Shown piece by piece: positions 8,601 to 18,214 of a stretch of 64,000 bases of DNA. A program made the position numbers and the translations under genes. The stretch is from Myroides sp. N17-2. GTDB lineage: Bacteria > Bacteroidota > Bacteroidia > Flavobacteriales > Flavobacteriaceae. The stretch is from positions 62,001-126,000 of the forward strand of contig NZ_NSGJ01000001.1 in NCBI RefSeq assembly GCF_002286775.1, given 5' to 3'. Within the stretch, counting starts at the first letter, position 1; every line of letters starts with the position of its first letter. The notes under the pieces are model-generated. The model ran no database searches. It was given only the letters and a program-made list of their open reading frames with translations, and had not been told where the DNA came from.

Positions 8601-11600
8601 CTTGTACCGCCATATTATGCTTTAAAGCTAGTGCGTACACATCTACCTTTTTATACTCTAGTTTGATAGGAATATCTACTTTCGTTCCTTTCTTACTGAT
8701 CTTCATTACTTTTTGAGAAACAGTCTTTCCATTAGCCATTACCTCAACGAAAGCATACGTATTATCTTCAGCACTTCTTACTTCTACTGTAGCTTTATCC
8801 CCTACCTTATACGTTTTTTGTTCTGATTTAAGTTCTACTAATGCCTTCGGTGCTTCTTTAAGCTCTTCATTTCTTAAGATAAAAGTCTTCTCTATCTCAT
8901 TCTTTATACCATTCTCTAGTACATACCCTTTTACGATATAATTACCAGAAGTCAATTGTTTTGCTCCGTTATATACGATAGTATTTCCTTTAGCTGTATC
9001 AAATGAAGTATTAAACACAGATACTCCTTCTTTCCACTTAGAACTATCTTTCTCTTCACCATATACTAGATTAGGGAATAAGGCTACGAACTCGTCATAG
9101 TTATACAACTGATAATCTCCTGTAACCAATCCGAACTCATCAGTAATACGATTAGGATTAGGAGCTAATAACGGATAGATAGTTAACTCCCCTTGAGAAG
9201 CATAATCTATACCGTTTAAGTTTCTTGTACTAATAGTAAAATTACTTAAATCTTTAGCAGTCGTTATCACAGGCAAGTTTACACTTAGCTCTATATTCTT
9301 CTCTCCTACTACTACACTGTGATTCTGACTATGTGTCTCCCCATTCTGATCAGTCACATCCGCATATACAGTATAAGTGAATGTACGAGGTAATGTAGAA
9401 GTCGCTTCTCCTTTAGGCAATGCCTTAAAGCTCACAGTGAACTTACCTAAAGCATCTGTCACAGTCTCACCCTGTATCATTGTTTCCCCCTTATCGTATC
9501 TATAAGGAAATGAAGTACCACATATCCATCGAGGCCATATCTCTTGGCGTACTACACGGTACACCACTTTCGCTTTATCTATATTCGCTCCTAAGAAAGC
9601 CTTTGCGCTACCTGTAACAGCTACTTCTTCGTTTAGCTTATAAATCCCTTTAAGCTCATCAAAAGCCACCTCAAACTTCGGACGTTTATACTCTTCCATT
9701 CGTACACTACTCCATCCGATAGACTCTTCGTTTAGCTTCACTTCTAGACCATAGTAACCCAGCTTTCCTGATGAAGGTAATATAAACTGCCCATTAACAG
9801 AACCAAACTCATTCGTAGTCAGCTCCTGTTTAGAGACCTCAGTACCGTTTGCATCTGTTAGTAGTACTGTTACTTTAGATTTACCTACTACTTGCTCTGT
9901 AGTCAATGTTTTCTTACCTACGATAGACTTAAAGTACATCACTTGAGCAGGTCTGTATATTGCTCTATCAGTAAGGATAGTTGCTTTATACGAAACATCG
10001 TCGTCTTCTAAGTCATCGTCGTCATTATAGTTACTAGATGCGTAAGGAGAGTAGTATACCTCTTCTCCTTTTACATTCATATAAAGATAATGTCCTAACT
10101 TAGATGTATCTATGCTAGCTTGACCATTAGCATCCGTAGTGATGACAGTTTCCCAATAATTATTATTGTCACGTCTCTCGTCTTCATTTGCTATGTGAAT
10201 CTTGGTATTGCTAAGAGGCTTACCTGATTTGCGGTTATATGCTCTTAGTTTACCATTGTTAACCTCTATGATGTTAGGTGTTACATTGACATGACTGATC
10301 TGTACATCCGTTTTATCTTCTTCTACCTTATTAAAAGGTACACTAGATATTAACACATAGTATCTCCCCTCCTTTAAAGGCTTAAGAGCTGCTATCGTTC
10401 TGTGCATCTCATAGTCTTTAAATGCACTCAAGTTTAGTTCATACGTATCTACAGCAGGATAATCCTTTAGTAACTTCAGGTAGCGTTCTTCACCTGAATA
10501 GAAGTGTTCATCTGTACTCTTAAGATTACTTGTATTCTTTAGGATCTTCACATATACTTTATCTGTATTTTGATGCCCTATACTTAAGGGAATAGCCTGC
10601 TCATCTAACACATAAGCATTAAGCGTATAGTTTAATCGCTTAGCTTCAGCATACTGTTTCATTGTTAACAAGTCCTCTGCTGTATCTGTATTAGGGAATA
10701 GCTTTACAGCTTTATCCACTAAAGCGATTAACTCAACTCCTCTAAGATGATTAGCATATCCCTCATACACTAAGGGTTCTTTAGGAAACTCTTCTAATAA
10801 AGAAGCGTATGTTTTCTTGATTACATCTTCATCACCCTTTGCCTCTGCGAGATACATCTGTACATAAACATACATAGAAGTATTCACTCTAGCCTTTAAG
10901 TCTTTTAATAACTCCGTCTCTAGTTGCTCTTTCTTATTCTTAACTAATACACTTTCGTCATCCGATAAGTCAAACGAGTTATACTGTAAGTTCTCTATGA
11001 AGTTTAATCTTAGTGCATCATATACAGTAAACTTAGTCCAGTCTATCCCTAGGTTCTGATTCGAAAGGTAAAACACATCAGCCCAACTACCGATAAGCGC
11101 TTGCTGATCTTTTGCTGCTAGAGTTAATCCTCTGTTATACAGTTTATCTATTTCGCGTTTAAAATCTGCTTCTGTCCAGTATTCTATAGAAGAAGAGGTT
11201 CCTCCTTCTATAGCAGTTCTATTTCTCAGTTTATATCTATTGGCATCGAAGTACAACTTGTATATTTCAGCTATATAAGTATCTAATATCGCTCTAGTAG
11301 AACCTGTCGCGGTATTGCTTTCTTTTTTAAACTGATCTATAATAGTATTAACATCATACTTCTCGTCTTCTTGAATAATGATGTTAACCTTTGCTTCATA
11401 GAACATCGCCTTCATCATACTCGGATAATCCTTATTCTTCTTAGATAAAGTCAATACTTCTTTAATATTAGGTAACATACTTTTTACCTCAGCATTCACT
11501 TCTTGCTTCTGAATAATATCCCAAAGCTCTTTTATTCGGCTATTTGGCTGTTGCCCAAAACCCAATATAGGAGCTAAAATCATTAAACATAGACTTACTT

Positions 11601-11607
11601 TTTTCAT
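5698..11607 (-). CDS. Alpha-2-macroglobulin family protein (YfaS-like), with thioester
   Basis: 1969 residues with a cleavable signal peptide ending at FGQ (residues 1-19) and no lipobox, so it is exported and not a lipoprotein. The N-terminal quarter is helical and repeat-like. MG-type beta domains follow (ILTDRAIYRPAQVMYFKS is the typical MG2 start). The bait/A2M region includes YPTLKTDENGDVKF and WKFMAVGHTK. The thioester Cys1427-Ser-Glu-Gln1430 is intact, followed by an alpha-alpha toroid. Bacterial relatives are thought to trap attacking proteases in the envelope. A Ser/Ala/Gly-rich insert near residues 1148-1185 resembles part of a SusC plug. Transcribed alone, with a terminator at 5653-5676. 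Confidence 0.93.
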   Translation of the reverse strand: MKKVSLCLMILAPILGFGQQPNSRIKELWDIIQKQEVNAEVKSMLPNIKEVLTLSKKNKDYPSMMKAMFYEAKVNIIIQEDEKYDVNTIIDQFKKESNTATGSTRAILDTYIAEIYKLYFDANRYKLRNRTAIEGGTSSSIEYWTEADFKREIDKLYNRGLTLAAKDQQALIGSWADVFYLSNQNLGIDWTKFTVYDALRLNFIENLQYNSFDLSDDESVLVKNKKEQLETELLKDLKARVNTSMYVYVQMYLAEAKGDEDVIKKTYASLLEEFPKEPLVYEGYANHLRGVELIALVDKAVKLFPNTDTAEDLLTMKQYAEAKRLNYTLNAYVLDEQAIPLSIGHQNTDKVYVKILKNTSNLKSTDEHFYSGEERYLKLLKDYPAVDTYELNLSAFKDYEMHRTIAALKPLKEGRYYVLISSVPFNKVEEDKTDVQISHVNVTPNIIEVNNGKLRAYNRKSGKPLSNTKIHIANEDERRDNNNYWETVITTDANGQASIDTSKLGHYLYMNVKGEEVYYSPYASSNYNDDDDLEDDDVSYKATILTDRAIYRPAQVMYFKSIVGKKTLTTEQVVGKSKVTVLLTDANGTEVSKQELTTNEFGSVNGQFILPSSGKLGYYGLEVKLNEESIGWSSVRMEEYKRPKFEVAFDELKGIYKLNEEVAVTGSAKAFLGANIDKAKVVYRVVRQEIWPRWICGTSFPYRYDKGETMIQGETVTDALGKFTVSFKALPKGEATSTLPRTFTYTVYADVTDQNGETHSQNHSVVVGEKNIELSVNLPVITTAKDLSNFTISTRNLNGIDYASQGELTIYPLLAPNPNRITDEFGLVTGDYQLYNYDEFVALFPNLVYGEEKDSSKWKEGVSVFNTSFDTAKGNTIVYNGAKQLTSGNYIVKGYVLENGIKNEIEKTFILRNEELKEAPKALVELKSEQKTYKVGDKATVEVRSAEDNTYAFVEVMANGKTVSQKVMKISKKGTKVDIPIKLEYKKVDVYALALKHNMAVQDAAEIALKEDADKLQIVIESFRDKVEPGAKEKWSLKVKGEEKEQVVAELLATMYDASLDEFVYHNLNVGLKEPKYYYNSPSFNKYNFGTLRSTGYFSSLMSERIDQSTLTVDRPVILNTFGLSIFNNGYGRRRVMAASLKRDLSYDSDSSLSEVAITGAPSALQGQAAGVSVLEENAVTETKAVGGASDNKETTPAPTVRKNLQETAFFYPTLKTDENGDVKFEFTMPEALTKWKFMAVGHTKNLRQAYTEQTVVTQKELMVVPNLPRFLRQGDKLTLSTKVVNLSDGLRKGKATLQLFNAYTNDLILEKSGEFSANKSESTAVNWDIEVPNGVDVVTCRVVAVSDNFSDGEESALPVLSNRILVTETMPIFVKEGQNKLFSFKAYEKEISNTLQNHKLTLELTANPIWNAVFAIPYLQEYPYDCSEQLFSKVFANAVATKIMNDNPKIKTVFDQWNAKGQVTSKLEQNQELKSILLAETPWVREAVSEEEQMKRIAILFDLNKMRMDLQTALEKLAEQQNSDGGFTWFKGGKSDLYITQTIVEGFGNLKKIGVLEEDWINELGYKTLLSDAIKYIDATQYADYLNRDKKVNPNEVTSINTHYLYARSFFIGEYGINEKYAPMVASIRKGIESEKPSGNLYKDAMRAVVAKRFGLVKTADTIIKNIMETAVSSDEMGMYWKHNVSGWLWYQAPIETQVAIIEAANEVDKDKYANDIEQMKVWLLKNKQTTGWSSTKATTKAVYALMYTGKSWIDAEKGLEVKVGGYPVDLTKDAQLGSGYIKQTWSKAEMTAKKGIVEITKTSPGVAYGAMYWQYFEDIDAVNSANTSIKMAKKLYIKSNTDKGQTLFEITKDTPIKVGDLVTVRLEISVDRDMDYIHLKDMRASGFEPTNVLSGYRWKGEFGYYEETRDASTNFFINRLRKGNYVFEYELRANVGGNFSNGITTMQNMYAPEMSAHSEGARVEIKN

Positions 11608-11878
11608 ATATAAAATCTTTATTTTACTGTCTCTAAATTACTTAAATCTAACGACACTTTCCTTTTTTAATTACTGCCAATGTAGAAATAATTATTTAAA
11701 CGTTTTAACACACTGATTTATTTGCCCCTTTTTGACTTACTTGTCCATTTATTGGGTAAGTGTACTTATGTAATACTAAACATTAACCTAACCTAATAGT
11801 GATAAATCCATAACACAAGAAAGGCTTCTATATCTTTCTAATTGAAGTTACTTTGACCTATTCAAAAAAACATAAGAA

Positions 11879-12829
11879 ATGAAAAAGATTATTCTAAGTC
11901 TATTAGTATGCACATCACTATTTGCTTGTTCAAGTGATGATAATAAAAACGAAAAGAAAGAAGACAAGAAATACAAAACCGAGAATGTAGTTCTGTTGGT
12001 TATAGATGGTCCTAGAATGACTGAGACTTGGCAAGGTAAAAACCAAGAGCTTATTCCCAACCGTGTAGCTTTATTAAAAGAAGGGGTATTTATTAGCAAC
12101 TTTAGAAACAACGGTCTTACTAATACTAATGCAGGACATACAGCCCTTATCACAGGAGTCTATGACAGCATACAGAACAACGGTAAAGAACTTCCTACTA
12201 ACCCATCTGTATTACAACATTGGTTACAACAATCTAAGAAAGATAATAGCAAAGCTTGGGTTATCGTATCTAAAGACAAATTAGAAGTACTTAACAATAC
12301 AAAAAACAAAGAATGGAATGGTAAGTTTATGCCTAAAGCAGATGCAGGTATATCTGGTAACCCATCTGGATATAGAGAGGACGCTGTGACTATCGCTAAC
12401 TTTAAAAAGGTAATTTCTACTGACAAACCTAACGTAGTAGTGATAAACTTAAAAGATGTAGATAGCTACGGACACGCTAACAAATGGAAAGAGTATATCC
12501 AAGCAATCAAAACTACTGATCAAAGTATCAAGGAGATTTGGGACTTCTTACAATCTCAGCCTGATTATAAAGGCAAAACTACACTAATGGTATCTAATGA
12601 CCACGGACGTCACTCTGATGGGATTAAAGACAGCTTCGTTAACCACGGGGATGCGTGTATAGGATGTCGTCATATCGAATTCTTCGCTATGGGGCCAGAC
12701 TTCAAACAGAATACAACAATCAGCACTGGTAGCTATGAGCAAATAGATGTAGCAAATACAATGGCTGAGTTATTAGGTGTAAAACTAGAATACAGTAAAG
12801 GTAAAGTGATAAAAGATATCTTCAAATAA
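11879..12829 (+). CDS. Alkaline phosphatase/sulfatase superfamily lipoprotein
   Basis: 316 residues with a lipobox (SLFACSS, Cys17) and a charged Lys/Glu linker. The metal-dependent hydrolase core follows: first metal site VIDGPR, candidate Thr nucleophile in NAGHTAL, then DVDSYGHAN and SNDHGRH, which supply the two-metal Asp/His ligands. The superfamily cleaves phosphate or sulfate esters; the substrate is unknown. Predicted to act at the outer membrane or cell surface. Divergent from the alpha-2-macroglobulin gene across 270 bases in which I see no strong motif, except GTTACTTTGACC near 11847-11858 as a weak promoter candidate. Confidence 0.85.
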   Translation: MKKIILSLLVCTSLFACSSDDNKNEKKEDKKYKTENVVLLVIDGPRMTETWQGKNQELIPNRVALLKEGVFISNFRNNGLTNTNAGHTALITGVYDSIQNNGKELPTNPSVLQHWLQQSKKDNSKAWVIVSKDKLEVLNNTKNKEWNGKFMPKADAGISGNPSGYREDAVTIANFKKVISTDKPNVVVINLKDVDSYGHANKWKEYIQAIKTTDQSIKEIWDFLQSQPDYKGKTTLMVSNDHGRHSDGIKDSFVNHGDACIGCRHIEFFAMGPDFKQNTTISTGSYEQIDVANTMAELLGVKLEYSKGKVIKDIFK

Positions 12830-12845
12830 GATACTCTATTTAAAG

Positions 12846-12874
12846 ACAAAAGGAGCTCGATGAGCTCCTTTTGT
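12846..12874. terminator. Bidirectional intrinsic terminator
   Basis: A perfect 13-bp stem (ACAAAAGGAGCTC/GAGCTCCTTTTGT) with a 3-base loop. It lies between the convergent phosphatase-like gene and the small lipoprotein gene; its edge touches the stop codon of the latter. Confidence 0.92.
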
Positions 12875-13314
12875 TATTTAGCATCTTTCCATCTCACTGG
12901 AAAGCTATTTATGGGATTATTAATAAAGCCAGGTACTCCTTTATTAGGAAATGCAGGGTTCAAATTGACAGGTATAGCATAGACCTTATAACTTTTGATA
13001 TAATTTTTATCAACTATAACCCCTTCCTTCTTAATAGAGATTTCTTTCGTCTCCCCTATACTTAGAGAGAATCTCTCCGTCTTTAGTTTTTCATTCATAG
13101 TCGTTACTGCTTCTACATATCCTTCCATAGGAGCCTGTACTTTAGACTTCACTGTAAAGTAAAAATTAGTGTACTCTTTCGCACTTCTGTTTTCTACTGA
13201 GGTACCTGTGTATTGAACATTGATATCTCTATCATTAGCGGGCATATCCTCTTTAGAACAACTAGCTAATAACACAGTAATCAACATCACAACAACCAAA
13301 CTTATATTTTTCAT
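12874..13314 (-). CDS. Hypothetical lipoprotein
   Basis: 146 residues. The signal peptide and lipobox (VLLASCSKED) put the lipidated Cys at residue 19. The rest alternates beta strands (TNFYFTVKSKVQAPMEGYVE, YKVYAIPVNL) and looks like a small beta-sandwich. I do not recognise a family. It is convergent with the phosphatase-like gene and shares its terminator. Upstream (13315-13572) is AT-rich with no clear promoter. Confidence 0.75.
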   Translation of the reverse strand: MKNISLVVVMLITVLLASCSKEDMPANDRDINVQYTGTSVENRSAKEYTNFYFTVKSKVQAPMEGYVEAVTTMNEKLKTERFSLSIGETKEISIKKEGVIVDKNYIKSYKVYAIPVNLNPAFPNKGVPGFINNPINSFPVRWKDAK

Positions 13315-13540
13315 ATTTCTATTATATTAAGTCGCCAATGTAAAATAAAACAATAAGAGTTTATGTTATAAAAACCATATTTAACTAAAAATACAAATAG
13401 AAAACAATAAAATTAAGATTAAAAAATACACTTCATTTAATTATAAACCAAATAACACATAGTAATATTAGAAACTAAATAAATAACACATACTCAGTCT
13501 GAAATATATCATCTATCAGACAGCCTGCTGATTATAAAAA

Positions 13541-13564
13541 AAGGATGCTCTCTCGAACATCCTT
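13541..13564 (-). terminator. Intrinsic terminator of the M28 peptidase gene
   Basis: A 7-bp stem AAGGATG/CATCCTT with a 10-base loop. On the minus strand it is followed by seven T. It lies 9 bases beyond the stop at 13573. Confidence 0.82.
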
Positions 13565-13572
13565 CTACTATA

Positions 13573-15138
13573 TTAATTATTTGTACGTTTAGGTCCTTTT
13601 GACTCAGGCCACTCTTGACGCTCTCCTTTATTATTTAGAGGAAGTACTATCTTCTCTCTAGATACTAACTCTGCTTCCTCACTAGCTTTATAAGCCATAA
13701 TAGCGATTAGGATAGCATTATTCTGTACATCATCATACACGATCTTATCTGCTGTATCTCTATTAGTATGCCAAGTATAGTTACCATACCCCCAACTAAG
13801 AGAACTCATCATAAACCCAGGGATATCTTTACTCACGAATGATACGTGGTCAGAACCACCCCCTGATGGTGAACCAGGAAAACTAGTCTTAATCTCTTTC
13901 TTATATTGCTCAGGTACTGCATATAACCAATCTGTAATATATTGGTAAGAGTTTAAGAATCCTTGTCCTGAGATATTAGCCACACGACCTGTACCATTAT
14001 CTTGGTTAAATACTACTTGTATTTTATTGTGTAATTCAGGATGATCAGCTACGAATGCACGAGACCCATTAAGTCCTTGCTCCTCACTTCCCCAGTTACC
14101 AATAAGTATTGTACGCTTAGGATTAGGCAATATTGCTTTTAAGATACGAGCTGCTTCCATCATCGTGATAATACCTGTACCGTTATCCGTAGCTCCTGTA
14201 CCACCATCCCAGCTGTCTAAGTGTGCTGATAAGATAACATACTCATCTGCCTTAGCTCCACCTTTTAATTCTGCTACTGTATTATACGTCTTAGCAGTAC
14301 CTAAATCTTTAGATTGCGCGTTAACTGTAATTCTAGGTGCTTTACCATTTTCAGCTAACCTATATAGCATACCATAGTCTTCCACAGCGATATCAATAGT
14401 CGGTACTTTTTTAGTCTCAGCACCGAAGATTCTATTTGCTCCCATAATACCAGTCCAGTAAGACATCACTATCCCTGCTGCACCAGCATCTTCTAATACT
14501 TTAGGTAACTCTTTAGCTGTATATCCAGTATTCTTGATACGAGTAGCCCAAGCTTTTTCAGCTACAGCCTTCTCTTCTGTCATTTTAGTATATGATTCTT
14601 CTGTGGCGAACGTCTTCCATTGGTAGTCAGGACGCCCTGTAGGCTGATGCATAGATATTAATACATACTTCCCTTTTACAGATGGTAACCAAGCTTCAAA
14701 CTCTGCTTTTGTTTTTGCATCTGTTAGTACTACTACTTCACCATCTACTCCACCTTTTTTAGAAGCAGGACTCCAAGCTAGCTGCATTCCCTCCATTGAT
14801 TTGATACGTGGAGAAGTCATTGTGATTTGCGTAGTACCGCGTTCCCAAGCTTTCCAAGTTCCATACTCTTCATTGCGAGCGTCAAATCCCATAGATTGGT
14901 ATTGATTCTTCACCCAGTTATGCGCTTGCATCATTTGTGGTGTCCCTACTAAGCGAGGCCCTATCACATCCATTAGTTCAAATGCGTAGTTTCTCAACTG
15001 TGAGTTAGTTGTTCCTTCTTTTACTATAGCGTCTACTATAGGATCTTGTTTTTGTGCGATAGCTAGTGAACTAGAGAATATCGCTACCCCTAATACTCCT
15101 TGTGCTATCGACTTTGTAATCGTAGTGGTTAATTTCAT
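13573..15138 (-). CDS. Secreted M28 family metallopeptidase with PA domain
   Basis: 521 residues with a signal peptide (about 1-28, cleaved after AIAQ). A protease-associated domain (about 130-250) is inserted before the catalytic domain. Two-zinc ligands are visible in LSAHLDSW, GATDNGTG and GSEEQGLNG, and the last His in TWHTNRDT. The layout matches the carboxypeptidase Q-like aminopeptidases of Bacteroidota. It probably trims peptides in the periplasm or outside the cell. It is a single-gene unit with its own terminator. A second, shorter M28 enzyme is encoded at 52391-53323. Confidence 0.92.
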   Translation of the reverse strand: MKLTTTITKSIAQGVLGVAIFSSSLAIAQKQDPIVDAIVKEGTTNSQLRNYAFELMDVIGPRLVGTPQMMQAHNWVKNQYQSMGFDARNEEYGTWKAWERGTTQITMTSPRIKSMEGMQLAWSPASKKGGVDGEVVVLTDAKTKAEFEAWLPSVKGKYVLISMHQPTGRPDYQWKTFATEESYTKMTEEKAVAEKAWATRIKNTGYTAKELPKVLEDAGAAGIVMSYWTGIMGANRIFGAETKKVPTIDIAVEDYGMLYRLAENGKAPRITVNAQSKDLGTAKTYNTVAELKGGAKADEYVILSAHLDSWDGGTGATDNGTGIITMMEAARILKAILPNPKRTILIGNWGSEEQGLNGSRAFVADHPELHNKIQVVFNQDNGTGRVANISGQGFLNSYQYITDWLYAVPEQYKKEIKTSFPGSPSGGGSDHVSFVSKDIPGFMMSSLSWGYGNYTWHTNRDTADKIVYDDVQNNAILIAIMAYKASEEAELVSREKIVLPLNNKGERQEWPESKGPKRTNN

Positions 15139-15311
15139 TATTGTTTGGTGTTTTGTTTAGCTTGGCAAATTACACATTTAACTCAAATAACCAACCCTTA
15201 CAATTCACATTCCACCCTAAAACACTAGATTATACAAATGATTTCACAATAATCTCTACCCAAAACAATCCAATATATAAAACTTACTACTTTTTATTAT
15301 AATAATCACAA

Positions 15312-16010
15312 TCAATAATACTCATAACTTATCGTCTTCTCCTGAAACAACACCCCTTCATTCGTATAAATAACTTGTTGAGTGACATTGCCAAAACTAT
15401 CAAAAGCGTTATTTGCTACCTCATATTTCTGTTCAGTCTTTAGGATAACGTCCTTCTGAACTAATCCCTTCTGATAACCATTCCCTTCATAGGTCATTGT
15501 ACTAAGAACGTTTAACTGCTCCTGATTATCTGCTGTAAGTTTGCTGATTATCTGTATCGACATTAGCAATCCTTCCTTATTACTCTTTCCTTTTAAAGTA
15601 GTGATGATATTAGGAGTAGTGATATAGGTAGTTGTCTGTGTATACTCATTAAGAGTAGACCACTTCTGTTTTCCTTCACTTACTTGTTTACCCTCATAGT
15701 CATAACTAGCTACTTTGCGCATCAAATTAATATAGGGTTCATACTTAACGATACCGTTTGTACTAAACTCTAACACTTCAGTATCTAACTCGTTATCTAA
15801 TGATTCTAGTGATGTTTTATATCCATCTACCCCATAAGTACTCACCTGCTGAGTCACTACAGCTGTATTTGGCATACGAGTAACCTCAGTTAATTTCTTC
15901 ACTTTACCTCTTAATCCCTCAAGTTGCAAATCTGTAGGAGGAATATTGCTTACCTCTGCCTTACATCCTTGCAGCCCTAATAACAACACTAAAAATAATA
16001 TCTTTCTCAT
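15312..16010 (-). CDS. Lipoprotein of a five-member tandem family, member 1
   Basis: I chose the ATG at 16010 (MRKILFLVLLLG, Cys at residue 16 in LQGCKAE). The in-frame ATG at 16028 would overlap the upstream gene and add residues before the signal peptide. It shares with its four neighbours the N-terminal motif GLRGKVKKLT after the signal peptide and the C-terminal end SYEYY. In between are short beta-strand units such as YDYEGKQVSE and FDSFGNVTQQ, which resemble YD repeats. Predicted envelope lipoprotein of unknown function, last gene of a five-gene run. I see no strong terminator after it. Confidence 0.72.
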   Translation of the reverse strand: MRKILFLVLLLGLQGCKAEVSNIPPTDLQLEGLRGKVKKLTEVTRMPNTAVVTQQVSTYGVDGYKTSLESLDNELDTEVLEFSTNGIVKYEPYINLMRKVASYDYEGKQVSEGKQKWSTLNEYTQTTTYITTPNIITTLKGKSNKEGLLMSIQIISKLTADNQEQLNVLSTMTYEGNGYQKGLVQKDVILKTEQKYEVANNAFDSFGNVTQQVIYTNEGVLFQEKTISYEYY

Positions 16011-16014
16011 AAGC

Positions 16015-16701
16015 TTAATAATACTCATATATATATTCTACTTCATAATTAGCATCTACCTCATCACTAACCATCTTCTGTTTAGTTATGTTACCTTGTT
16101 TATCAAATGCCAAATTAATCACTTTAACCTCTCGGTAAGGATCGTCATTAAAACTTTGTTTTTCACTAATCTTATATCCTCTATCATCATATAAGAACTT
16201 TGTTCTAACCTTTGTGTTTTCTTGGCTCTTATCTACATATTCATTTCTCGATTCAATATATACTTGTCCTCCCTTATCATCTATACTTACCTCTTCTATA
16301 TTAATGAAATTTTTATCTTTCACATTTTCAAGAACGACACTATAAGATTGGTTTGTTAACCACTTAGTTGTCGTCATATTATATAGCTTATGATCAGCTC
16401 CATACGTTTTACTACTTCTACTATTATTTAGATAAGGAACATACTCTACTTTAGCCAATAAAGTATACTCACCAGTCTTACTTTCATCTATCAACAATTC
16501 CTCTGACACCTTATATCCTTGCTCATCATATGTCGTAACATGCTTACCTGCTAATCCGAAAAAGGAATTAGAACTAGTAGTTACTTGACTCTTTACCTTC
16601 CCTTTTAAGCCCTCTATCTGTGTATCTGCTACAGGTGTAATCTCTTCTTTAGCGCAACTAACTAGTGCAATCACTAACATAAAAAACAATATCTTTCTCA
16701 T
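16015..16701 (-). CDS. Lipoprotein of a five-member tandem family, member 2
   Basis: 228 residues. The lipobox ALVSCAKE puts the lipidated Cys at residue 16. The family motif GLKGKVKSQ follows near residue 33, then YD-like units (YDEQGYKVSEE, YDDRGYKISEKQ, FDKQGNITKQK) and the shared end YIYEYY. It is 4 bases from members 1 and 3, so probably one transcript. It is closest to member 3 in its first 30 residues (SCxKEEITPV), which suggests a fairly recent duplication. Function is unknown. Confidence 0.78.
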   Translation of the reverse strand: MRKILFFMLVIALVSCAKEEITPVADTQIEGLKGKVKSQVTTSSNSFFGLAGKHVTTYDEQGYKVSEELLIDESKTGEYTLLAKVEYVPYLNNSRSSKTYGADHKLYNMTTTKWLTNQSYSVVLENVKDKNFINIEEVSIDDKGGQVYIESRNEYVDKSQENTKVRTKFLYDDRGYKISEKQSFNDDPYREVKVINLAFDKQGNITKQKMVSDEVDANYEVEYIYEYY

Positions 16702-16705
16702 AAGT

Positions 16706-17428
16706 CTAATAATACTCGTATGTATACGTATTCTCTTTTACTATCTCTCCTTTAGTATCTATAAATGTACGTTCTAACACATTATTATGACTATCTCTCT
16801 TACCTTTCTCAATCTTATATGTCACTGCATTCTTATCATCTTTCTCACTTTTATAAGTAACTGATGCAGGAGTCACATACCCTTTATCATCGAATGTATA
16901 TGACACATATTGCATCGAGATAAGTCTAGGAACAGTAGTAGACGCTTTCTTCTCCTCAGTTGCCATCAATATTCTCTTCTCATCTAACGTTCCCTTTACT
17001 GTAGTAATATATTCAGAAGTATTCGTATAATTAATCACGTCTTTATACTCATTCTGCTTAGTCCATGAGCGAACTATACTGTACTCTATAACATCAAATT
17101 CATTTATACACTCACCTCTACGCATACCTTTAGCATTATAAGGGGTATAATTAATAACATCATGAACTCTATATTCTATGAAATACTCATCCGAAGCTTC
17201 ATCATCTATGACTACTCCTATCGCGTACTCCTCTCTAGTCAAGAATCCGTCTTTATCAAAGTGCTCTGTAGTCCTATCATAACTATCAAATTCTAAGTTA
17301 TAAGACTCTATCACGATTGTCTTCACATTCCTTATTCCCTCAATAGCAGTATCAGGCACAGGTGTAATCACTTCTTTAGTACAACTAACTAGTGTGATCA
17401 CTAGCATAAATATTAAACACTTATTCAT
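16706..17428 (-). CDS. Lipoprotein of a five-member tandem family, member 3
   Basis: The start at 17428 (MNKCLIFMLVITLVSC) gives a normal signal peptide with the lipidated Cys in LVSCTKE. The in-frame ATG at 17446 only adds MLKRKR. The mature part begins KEVITPVPDTAIEGIRNVK, where the shared GLKGKVK is changed to GIRNVK. YD-like units and the common end YTYEYY are kept. Gene order and 4-base spacing to member 2 suggest co-transcription. Function is unknown. Confidence 0.75.
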   Translation of the reverse strand: MNKCLIFMLVITLVSCTKEVITPVPDTAIEGIRNVKTIVIESYNLEFDSYDRTTEHFDKDGFLTREEYAIGVVIDDEASDEYFIEYRVHDVINYTPYNAKGMRRGECINEFDVIEYSIVRSWTKQNEYKDVINYTNTSEYITTVKGTLDEKRILMATEEKKASTTVPRLISMQYVSYTFDDKGYVTPASVTYKSEKDDKNAVTYKIEKGKRDSHNNVLERTFIDTKGEIVKENTYTYEYY

Positions 17429-17512
17429 TCTTTTTCTTTTTAGCAATTTTTATTAATCGTAATAGTCCTTCTTCTCCATTAAAGACGATCTCTTCTTTAT
17501 AATTCTCATACC

Positions 17513-18214
17513 TTAATAATATTCGTAAGTACTCTGCTCTGTATAGAATCCGTCTATGCTTTTGCGTTTAAAATATTGGTCTATAACGTTGTTCTTCTTA
17601 TCCTTCTTTATTTCAATACTATTTACCTCATCTCCATCTAATACATAATATTGATTATTGCGGTTATACTTCTTCTTACTGATATCACCTGACATCGTAT
17701 AGTAGAACGTATTAGTACCCTCTGACTTCTTATTCTCATTAAAATACTCCTCAGTGGTCAACTGATTTTTAGTATTATAAGTACGCACTACATAGCTATT
17801 CCCCTCACTAGACTTCTCTCCAAAGACATAGATATACTGATTCCTTCCTGCTAACCATTCTTCTTGGTGTTTTTCAGTATATGTAGGCGTCCTCTTTACA
17901 TAGTCAAATGAAATGACCTTTATTAGTCGTTTATCACCCTTATAAGAAGAATAACTATACTCCTTATCCTTTATTAACTCCATGCTGTAATAATGCTCAG
18001 GGTCAATATTAGTATAACTAACTCTAGTAGTTATAAAACCAGCCTTGTCATAGTTAATTTTCTCCATATACTTCTTACCCGAGTCAAGACTATACAGCTT
18101 AGTCAATGTCTTCACCTTACCTTTTAATCCATCCACTTGCCAATCACTAGGTACCTGCGCCTGTACTGATAGACATAGTATCATACACAGCAGCAGCGTT
18201 ATTATCTTACTCAT
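17513..18214 (-). CDS. Secreted protein of a five-member tandem family, member 4
   Basis: The start at 18214 (MSKIITLLLCMILC) is preferred over the ATG at 18223, but both overlap the end of member 5. The signal peptide is of the ordinary type, cleaved after VQAQ, so unlike members 1-3 this protein is not lipidated. The mature protein starts PSDWQVDGLKGKVKTL, nearly the same as member 5, and ends STYEYY. It is rich in Tyr, Lys and Asn. About 85 bases separate it from member 3. Function is unknown. Confidence 0.75.
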   Translation of the reverse strand: MSKIITLLLCMILCLSVQAQVPSDWQVDGLKGKVKTLTKLYSLDSGKKYMEKINYDKAGFITTRVSYTNIDPEHYYSMELIKDKEYSYSSYKGDKRLIKVISFDYVKRTPTYTEKHQEEWLAGRNQYIYVFGEKSSEGNSYVVRTYNTKNQLTTEEYFNENKKSEGTNTFYYTMSGDISKKKYNRNNQYYVLDGDEVNSIEIKKDKKNNVIDQYFKRKSIDGFYTEQSTYEYY